A stretch of DNA of 47,045 bases from an uncultured Fibrobacter sp. (GTDB taxonomy: Bacteria > Fibrobacterota > Fibrobacteria > Fibrobacterales > Fibrobacteraceae), in the NCBI GenBank assembly GCA_946408125.1, contig CAMJQW010000016.1, positions 1 through 47,045 of the forward strand, written 5' to 3'. This document shows, piece by piece, positions 16,425 to 23,600 of this stretch. The translations under genes and the position numbers were made by a program. The notes under the pieces are model-generated. The model did not search any database. It was not told where the DNA came from and saw only the letters and a list, made by a program, of their open reading frames with translations. Within the stretch, counting starts at the first letter, position 1, and every line of letters starts with the position of its first letter.

Positions 16425-17899
16425 GCCGATTCGCCTTCCATCTGAATCTTGAGGGCCTTCATCTTGCGCCACAGCGTGGACCTGCTGATGCCGAGCTTCT
16501 CGCAGATTTCCGTCTGGTTCCCCTTGCATACGCTCAGGGCGTGCAGTATGTGCCTACGCTCCATTTCTTCGAGCGAGATGATGTCATCCCCTTGTTCCGC
16601 GGGTGTGAAAGCAACGCTTGCTGCGGGCTTGACAACCGCATTGGCTGCGGGAACGGCCATCTCGGCGGCTCCCGTCTGGTCCTCGATGGCCTGGGCCGCT
16701 GTTGCATTTTCAGTCATGTGCGGAATGGCGAACTGTTTTTCGCGAGCCTCAGCCTGTACGTCTTCGGGCAGGTCCTCCAGCCGGATGACTCCGTTCTCCG
16801 AAAGCACGATGGCATGCTCGACGATGTTTTCGAGTTCGCGGATGTTTCCCGGGTAGGCATAGCGCGTCAGCGCGTATTGAGCCGCCGGTTCGAGGTCGAC
16901 GATGTCTTTCCCGTGGGCTTCCTTGTACTTTAGGATAAAGTAACGGATGAGCGTCGGGATGACTGCCTTGCGCTCCCGCAGGGGAGGCAACTGCAGGTGG
17001 AACGTGTTCAAACGGTAGTAGAGGTCTTCACGGAACGTGCCCGCATGCATGGCCTGCTGGAGGTCGCGGTTGGTCGCCGCGATGATGCGGACATCCAGGT
17101 AACGCGCTTCCGTTTCGCCCACGCGGCGGATTTCGTGATTCTGCAGGAACCGGAGCAGCTTGACCTGCGTCGATGCGGAAAGCTCGCCGACTTCGTCCAG
17201 GAAAAGCGTACCGCCGTTTGCGGCTTCGAAAAGGCCCTTCTTGTCGGTGGTCGAACCCGTATAGGAGCCTTTCTTTGCGCCGAAGAGCTCGCTTTCCACG
17301 AGGTTTTCGGGAATGGCGCCACAGTTGACGGCGACGAACGGCTCCGCGGCGCGCTTGCTGTAGCGGTGCACCACGTTCGCGAGGAATTCCTTGCCGGATC
17401 CGGATTCGCCGGTGATGAGCACGGTGCTCGTGGTCGGGGCGATCTTGTATACCGTCTTGAGAATCTTTCTCATTTCGGGGGTGTCGCCCAGCAGGCTATC
17501 GAGTACCTGCGATTCCATCAGCTGGTGCGTATTCTTGGTCTGCTGCTGCGATTGTATCTTCTGGGCTGTACTCTCGAGCTGTTCCAGAGAGATGGGCTTC
17601 ATCAGGAAGCTGTTTGCCCCGCGATTGATGGCGCCGGTCGCTCCGGGCCAGTTTTTCGAGTCACAGAGGACAAAAATCTCGATGCCGGGATTCCTCTCCT
17701 TCAGGTAACTCACCATATCCATGTTCTCGAGCGTCAGGAAGGGCACCTCGATAAACGCAAGATCGATATTATCGTTCTTGACCAAGGGCATTAACGATTC
17801 CTGGTCGCTACAAGTAAACAGCTCTGTGTCGTTTAAGGACCAGGAACGCTGGATGTCGCTGATGAAGGTTTTATCCAAATCGGCGATCAGGACGTTCAT
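16421..17899 (-). CDS. NtrC-type sigma-54 activator with a degenerate receiver domain
   Basis: Three parts are seen: a receiver-like domain (1-120), an AAA+ domain (about 135-375) and a Fis-type helix-turn-helix (about 455-490, GNQTEICEKLGISRSTLWRKM). The AAA+ part has Walker A GESGSGKE (about 162) and Walker B GGTLFLDEVGEL. Its sigma-54 contact loop reads GSYTGS instead of GAFTGA; the essential T and G remain. In the receiver, the phosphoacceptor position is Glu51 (DLAFIEVPF) rather than Asp, and the usual Thr is Cys (FVLCDS), while the Lys (LMKP) is kept. Phosphorylation is therefore doubtful, and Glu may mimic the active state. A 75-residue Ala-rich linker precedes the DNA-binding domain. 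The gene follows the CheY-like gene by nine bases. Confidence 0.93.
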   Translation of the reverse strand: MNVLIADLDKTFISDIQRSWSLNDTELFTCSDQESLMPLVKNDNIDLAFIEVPFLTLENMDMVSYLKERNPGIEIFVLCDSKNWPGATGAINRGANSFLMKPISLEQLESTAQKIQSQQQTKNTHQLMESQVLDSLLGDTPEMRKILKTVYKIAPTTSTVLITGESGSGKEFLANVVHRYSKRAAEPFVAVNCGAIPENLVESELFGAKKGSYTGSTTDKKGLFEAANGGTLFLDEVGELSASTQVKLLRFLQNHEIRRVGETEARYLDVRIIAATNRDLQQAMHAGTFREDLYYRLNTFHLQLPPLRERKAVIPTLIRYFILKYKEAHGKDIVDLEPAAQYALTRYAYPGNIRELENIVEHAIVLSENGVIRLEDLPEDVQAEAREKQFAIPHMTENATAAQAIEDQTGAAEMAVPAANAVVKPAASVAFTPAEQGDDIISLEEMERRHILHALSVCKGNQTEICEKLGISRSTLWRKMKALKIQMEGESA

Positions 17900-17908
17900 A
17901 AGGCGCGG

Positions 17909-18283
17909 CTAGCTTAAGCTCTGGATGATTTCCTCGACCTTGGCTCTCAGGGCCTGGAGGTCAACGGGTTTGTTGAACGTGGCGGCAACGTCGAAGTGCT
18001 GTGCCGTGACAAGGTAGTCGTCTGCAGCCGTGCGTCCACCACCGCTAACGGCGATGGTGCGGTTGCTCATACCCATGCGGCGGAGGTCCAGAATGACTTC
18101 ATAACCATCGACGTCCGGCATAATGATGTCGGTTATGATGACGTCGTATTTCTTGTTCTGGTAAAGGGCCTTGGCCTCTTTACCGTTAGTAGCGGTCTCT
18201 ACGTCATAGCCCTTGATTTCCATAGCGGACTTCAACATCAGGTTGAACTGTTCGTCATCGTCAATGATAAGAATCGTGGCCAT
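17909..18283 (-). CDS. Single-domain CheY-like response regulator
   Basis: The 124-residue receiver has all expected residues: an acidic triad D8-D10 (IIDDDEQ), phosphoacceptor D52 (IITDIIMPDVDG), Ser80 at the switch position and Lys105 (FNKPV). There is no output domain, so it must act through protein contact or as a relay. It starts two bases after the stop codon of the sensor kinase, and the NtrC-type gene follows nine bases later. It is the only receiver in the set that looks phosphorylatable, which makes it the likely direct target of the kinase. Confidence 0.93.
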   Translation of the reverse strand: MATILIIDDDEQFNLMLKSAMEIKGYDVETATNGKEAKALYQNKKYDVIITDIIMPDVDGYEVILDLRRMGMSNRTIAVSGGGRTAADDYLVTAQHFDVAATFNKPVDLQALRAKVEEIIQSLS

Positions 18284-18285
18284 GT

Positions 18286-20652
18286 TTACTCCTTGGATTC
18301 GTTATTATTTTCTTCGTACAGATTCCAATATAGATTAAATGTCGTGCCTTCGCCAACAGTAGTTTGTATGGTGAAATAGGCATTTCCCTCTTTTAGCAGG
18401 CGTAATGCGCTGGAAAGGCCCAATCCGAGGCCTTCTCCGGGGGCTTTTGTGGTAAAAAACGGTGCAAATATTCGTTCCAGCGTTCCCGAGTCGATGCCGG
18501 TTCCCGTGTCGGCGATGGATATTTTTGCATAGGTTCCTGCCGGAATGGGCGGGGCGTACGGGGTGAGTAGCTGGTGGTCCAGGACTTCCTTTTGTACATC
18601 GAAGCTCAGCGTGCCGCCTTTGTCCTTCATCGCGTAAATGGAGTTATTCGCAAGGTTGCTCAGGATGCGTTCCAGTGAGGGGACTTCCGCCTTGATTTCG
18701 ATGGTTTCGTCCATCTTCGCGGAAACGACCTGAATGTTGGGCGGCAATGTGAGAATTACTTTGTCTATAACGCTTCGTACGATGGTTACCGGCGGGAATA
18801 CGGTGCTCGGAATCTTGCTTTCCGTTTTTCCGCGCACGGTATCGAGCAGCACGTTCAGAGATTGCTTGCCTCGCTGTGCGGCGGTCGTCGCTTCGCTTAC
18901 GAAGCTTGACGCCTTGACGAGATTCTTCTGGATTTTTTCGTCGGAGATGTTCGGCGTGACAGAATTCAGCAGCTCCTGGGCCAGCTGGCAGAAACCGATT
19001 TGCGAACCGAGCAGGTTGTTGTAGTCGTGTGCGAACGCTCCGCAGGCCGTACCCAAGTCTTCCAGACGGGAATGGATAATTTTCTGCTCGCGCAACATGT
19101 TCCTTTCTCTTTCCAAGCGCTTTTCTTCGCTCATGTCGATCTTGAGGCCGATGACCTTGTAAGGGGGCCTGTTGACGATGATGGGAATGAAGTGGTTCTG
19201 GTAGATGAACACCTGCTTGTCGTTCTTGATGTTGATGCTTGCTTCTTCTTCGGAAATTTCGTTGTGGTCCGCGTCTTCGAATGTCGTGAAAATCTTGCTG
19301 CGGCCTTCCTGACGGGCTTCGGTTTCTTCGGGCTTGATCTTGTCCGGAACGTCGGTAGTCTTGTTCAGGTTTCCACGCATATTGATGTCTTTCAGGTTCT
19401 GCGTGAGGTAGACTCCGTTCTCGTTCTTGGACCAGAACTGGAATGGCAGCGCGTTGATCAGGGTCGCGTTGATGTTTTCCGTTTCCTTCGAGCGCTTTTC
19501 TGAAATGTCGAGGCGTTCCTGGTAGCGGATAAGGTCCTGCTTGTATTCCGTGAACTGGCGGTTGAGCGTCTTGATTCGCTGCTGGTAGAAAAGCAGGTTC
19601 GTCTGGTCGCTCATCAGGAGCACGTTGATGGAGGTCGTGAGCGATTGCTTTAAAGTGAACACGCCAACGTTGAAGGTGTGGAGCTCGTTCTTGATCTGCA
19701 CCTTGACGTTGTTGTAGGTCGCTTCCTGCTGGATGTTGATGTCGGGGAACAGCTTCTGGATTTGCATGCTCGAAATCTCGGCTTCGGTTGCCTGGAGGAT
19801 TTGTTGCGATGCGGGGTTCGCGTATAGCACCTTTCCCTTGTCGTCAAAATAGATGATGCAGTCGCCCAGATGCTCGATGAACTTGTTGAGGAACCACCAG
19901 GAACTCTTGTTCTTGAACGAGACGGAGGTGAAATACTGGCTGCAAAGGACGGCGATGAAGACTGTGGAACCCTGGAACCATTGCAGGAATCGTACGGGGT
20001 CTTTCGAATTCTGGAAACTGTAGGCGAGGGGGATGACAAAGTCAAGCGTCATGGGCAGGAGTATGAAGAACGCAAACGAGGTGAGCATGTAGGCGTTGAT
20101 CTGTGCAAGACTCCTGTCGCTGGTTTGCAAGCATTCGCGTAACAGCGTGTAGAATGTTCGCGTGAGCTCCGGAAGTACGAAGATGAGGAAAAGAATGCAA
20201 AAAGCGACGAAAGAAGGATGGCTTTCCAACCCGAGGAACCGTAGGCCGAAAATCGAGCTCATCATGTTGTAGTTTACGCAGAAAAGCGTTGTAATCACGA
20301 TGACGCATGCGACTCCTGCCAAGTTTTTGATTTTCCAGATAAACGAGTCGTGTTTGGCGTAGATGAGGCTTGCGACAATGTTGGTCGCGTACCCTGCTTG
20401 GATCCATGCTAAGGCCTGGACGCCGAACAAGATGCGGGCAGGAACGCTGTTGGTTGTCCCGAAGAAGATGTTTCCCAGGATGCTCGTGGCGTTCCAGATG
20501 AAAAGGATGGAAATAACCCGCACGAGCGGCCGCGGGAAGTGCTTTGCCTGGGTCTTCTGGGTCAGTGTAAACGGAAACGAGATGACGAGCGCAAGCCCGA
20601 CAATCGAAAGGATTAGGTCAATAGGGGAACTTGAAAAGAGTGCTTCTTGCAA
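18286..20652 (-). CDS. Membrane sensor histidine kinase: 7-TM region, two PAS-type regions, NtrB-like kinase core
   Basis: 788 residues. Residues 1-250 contain about seven hydrophobic helices, as in 7TM-type sensor kinases. A PAS domain (about 260-385, GDCIIYFDDKGKVLYANPAS), a coiled segment and a second PAS-like region (about 400-510) follow. The kinase core has an H-box with FAHDYNNLLGSQ (His near 541), an N-box LANNSIYAMKD, and G-boxes DTGTGI and GEGLGLGLSS. The start is TTG 20652 with GGGGGAA upstream; no in-frame ATG lies between it and the previous stop. That stop (TAG, 20670-20668) belongs to the GH9 gene and is in the same frame, five sense codons upstream. The tight spacing argues for co-transcription with the GH9 enzyme and both regulators. 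Confidence 0.92.
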   Translation of the reverse strand: MQEALFSSSPIDLILSIVGLALVISFPFTLTQKTQAKHFPRPLVRVISILFIWNATSILGNIFFGTTNSVPARILFGVQALAWIQAGYATNIVASLIYAKHDSFIWKIKNLAGVACVIVITTLFCVNYNMMSSIFGLRFLGLESHPSFVAFCILFLIFVLPELTRTFYTLLRECLQTSDRSLAQINAYMLTSFAFFILLPMTLDFVIPLAYSFQNSKDPVRFLQWFQGSTVFIAVLCSQYFTSVSFKNKSSWWFLNKFIEHLGDCIIYFDDKGKVLYANPASQQILQATEAEISSMQIQKLFPDINIQQEATYNNVKVQIKNELHTFNVGVFTLKQSLTTSINVLLMSDQTNLLFYQQRIKTLNRQFTEYKQDLIRYQERLDISEKRSKETENINATLINALPFQFWSKNENGVYLTQNLKDINMRGNLNKTTDVPDKIKPEETEARQEGRSKIFTTFEDADHNEISEEEASINIKNDKQVFIYQNHFIPIIVNRPPYKVIGLKIDMSEEKRLERERNMLREQKIIHSRLEDLGTACGAFAHDYNNLLGSQIGFCQLAQELLNSVTPNISDEKIQKNLVKASSFVSEATTAAQRGKQSLNVLLDTVRGKTESKIPSTVFPPVTIVRSVIDKVILTLPPNIQVVSAKMDETIEIKAEVPSLERILSNLANNSIYAMKDKGGTLSFDVQKEVLDHQLLTPYAPPIPAGTYAKISIADTGTGIDSGTLERIFAPFFTTKAPGEGLGLGLSSALRLLKEGNAYFTIQTTVGEGTTFNLYWNLYEENNNESKE

Positions 20653-20667
20653 AAAGTTCCCCCATGG

Positions 20668-23600
20668 CTAATTCGCACCGCTATAGCGCTTGATACCGAA
20701 GATCTTGGTGCGGTTGAAGGAATCGCCCGAACTGAAGCGTTCCTGCGTCTTCGCGTCTTTTTCCGGATTGGCGATGAATTTCGTCTTGAGGTCGATCTTG
20801 TAGATGTAGGCGCCCGTACCGACGGCGCGGCCGTTCTGGGAACGGACGCCGATTCCGGGCACGTTGGTCCATTCCACGAAGATCGATACCTTGTTCGCCG
20901 TGGAGAGGTAGGTCTCGGGCTTGATGGTGTACTTGCCCGAAAGCCTGTTGACGAAGGTTCCGAGGTTCGTGTAAATCGGCAATTCGTACTCAAGTTCGAG
21001 AGCAGTCCAGGCAGGCGATTCGCCCTGGGCACCGCCACGCGGAACGGTCAGGTCGAATACCCATACGGCTCCGGAGAACGGAGTGACGTTCGTGTCGACT
21101 CCTTGCCTGATGACATTTCCAGTATTCGGGTCGATGACATCGAGCTTCTGGGTGGCCTGGTTCATGATGTAGAGGACCATCGTCGGGTCTTCCGGCAAGG
21201 ATGTCCCTGCGGCTGTGTTGATCCGAGAGAGATGATCGCGGATGTACACGTTGAAGGTGATTTCCGGATTGCCGTCGCCGCCCACGGTTACCCACGGGTT
21301 GTTCGTGGCGGGCATGTTCCCGTTCAGGTCCATGAATGCGCTCTGGGTGAGCGGCGCCATTCTGACTCGGTCGCCGTCCATGATGAAGTTGCTGTTCGTG
21401 TCGACGATGCTCAGCGCCGACGTCTTCAGGCCCCATCTGTAGATGTCGAACCTCTTGACGAACAGGTCGTCGCGTTCACGCAGGAAGAGCACGTTGTTGG
21501 AATCCACGATGACGAGCGGTTCGCTGATGTCGATGTTGGTCGCATTGAACGAAGACGACTGTACCGATGCCGAGACGAATACCGGACCGGCCTTGTCTTC
21601 GGCGAGAATGGAATTGCTTTCGTACGAAGCTCCCGTGCCGAGATGCTGCATCACTAGGCCCGCGCCCACGAGGTTCTTGCCGCCCACGACGCCTTCGTAG
21701 GGGCCGTTCGTGTTGCCGAGCTTGAATGCGGGATTCAGGTTGAGAGATGCAGAAGTCCTTGCGGCGTCGAAGGAGATGCCGTTCGAGCTGACCCAGAGCG
21801 TTTCGGGGGCGGCGCTACCGAAGATGATGGAAATCTTTTCGGGAGTGTGCTTCGCGTCGACCGCCTGCGAGAAGGTGATGTCCACGCGTTCTGCGAGACC
21901 ATCTTCGTTCGCGTCGGAAATGCTTGCGTAGGTCATGGGGATGGGACGAATCTTGAGGAGCACGGTGAGTATTTCCGGCGGGCAATCTCCGATGCCGTTG
22001 CCGGCAAGGTCGCGGATTCCGCTGGTGGAAAGCAGCTGAACCTGCATGCCTTCGGCAATCAGGGCTCCGCCGCCCGCTTCGAATGCAATCTCGTATTCCC
22101 AGATGTTGAGGCTGTCGTTATAGAGCTTTGCGGCAAGCACCGTGATGGGATTGTCGTTGGGCATGACCTTCGTGGGCCAGGTGAGTCCCGGGGCCTGGAT
22201 GGGCTCGCTGAACTGCAGGTACACGCGGTCGGTTGTCGCCGTGTCTACGCGTTCCAGCACGGAGACGGAAACGAGCGTGGGCGAGATGCCGTCCTGGTAG
22301 AAGTCCGTGGAGAATTCCTGCTTGCCCGCGATGTCGCTGATAAGCGTGATGCTTCCCGTGGGATTCGTCTTGACGGCCGTATCGGTAATGGGGGCGGCCA
22401 CCACCAGGTCCTTGCCGTTCTGCGAGATGATCGTGGTCGAAGTAATCGTGTCGTTGCCGTACACGAACTTCACGGAATTGAATTTCTGTTGTTGGTCGGC
22501 CATGTACTCGTTGGAGAGCGTGATGGCGATGGCATCGGGAACCCCGTTGCAGTCCATGTCGACCATCCTTGCGAGGTCGATGATGGGCCAGGGCGGGAGA
22601 TCCTGGATAAGGAGCAGAGCGGGGTTGTTGTCGTAGCGGACCTTCGAGGTGTTCGGGCCTGCAGCCTTGAGCCAGGTCTGCGTGGCCATGTCGGAGCTTA
22701 CGTAGAAGACCGCTTCGCCATTCACGATGTCCACATTGAATCCGTCACCGCCGGCGACCGTTGCGTCGCTGGAGACGAAGAATTTGGCAAGTCCGTTTTC
22801 GGAACTGAGCTGGATGGTGATGCGTTCTGTGGTAATCGGGGTGAGGTTGCTGTCGAGCAGCTGGACATGGACCTCAGCCTTCTTGCCCGTGTAGGCCGAT
22901 ACGGTATCGACGGTGAACTTCAGGAAGCGCTGTTCCGGCGGTGCCGTGATGGTATCGATTTCTACGTTGGTACGCATGACGGCGCAGGCGCAGTCGTAGC
23001 TTCCGTTCAGGTTCGCGCCGTGGTTGTGCCAGCTGACCCATTCCATGTAGTTGTTGCCGTACGAGAGGACGGTGTCGAGCCCGAAGACGAATGCATCCTT
23101 GCGGGTGTCCGGATCGTAGATGGTGCGCCCGAATTGCGACGTGCCGTTCATTTCGAGGTCGTCGAGGATGCCGGTCGGCGTGACCTTGCTATAGCCCTGG
23201 TACTGGGTCGGATATTCTTCCTTTTCGATGGAGAAGAACGGAGTGACGAACGGGCTTACGAATTCAATCGAGACGTTGCGGCGGACCTGCGGGCCGGTTT
23301 CAGGCGTGTCGTCGGGTCCATAGCCGTAGATGTGCTTGCCGTGGTAGTACACCGGAACGTAGGGGTCGCGGGTGAAGGCGACGACCTTCGTGCCGCTCGA
23401 ATTCTTTTCGAGCTGGGCCGTTTCGGATCCGGTGAAGTACGGGGCCTGCGTGAGGTCAATGCCTTCGAAGTCTTCGGGCGCGTCGTCTCCTGTATGCGGA
23501 ACAAAGGACCATCCTTCGGTGAATTTTTCGTAAGTCGTATTTTGCCAGACGAAATGGAAAATAATACGGCCCGAAACATAGAGCTTGCTGCCTACGTGAA

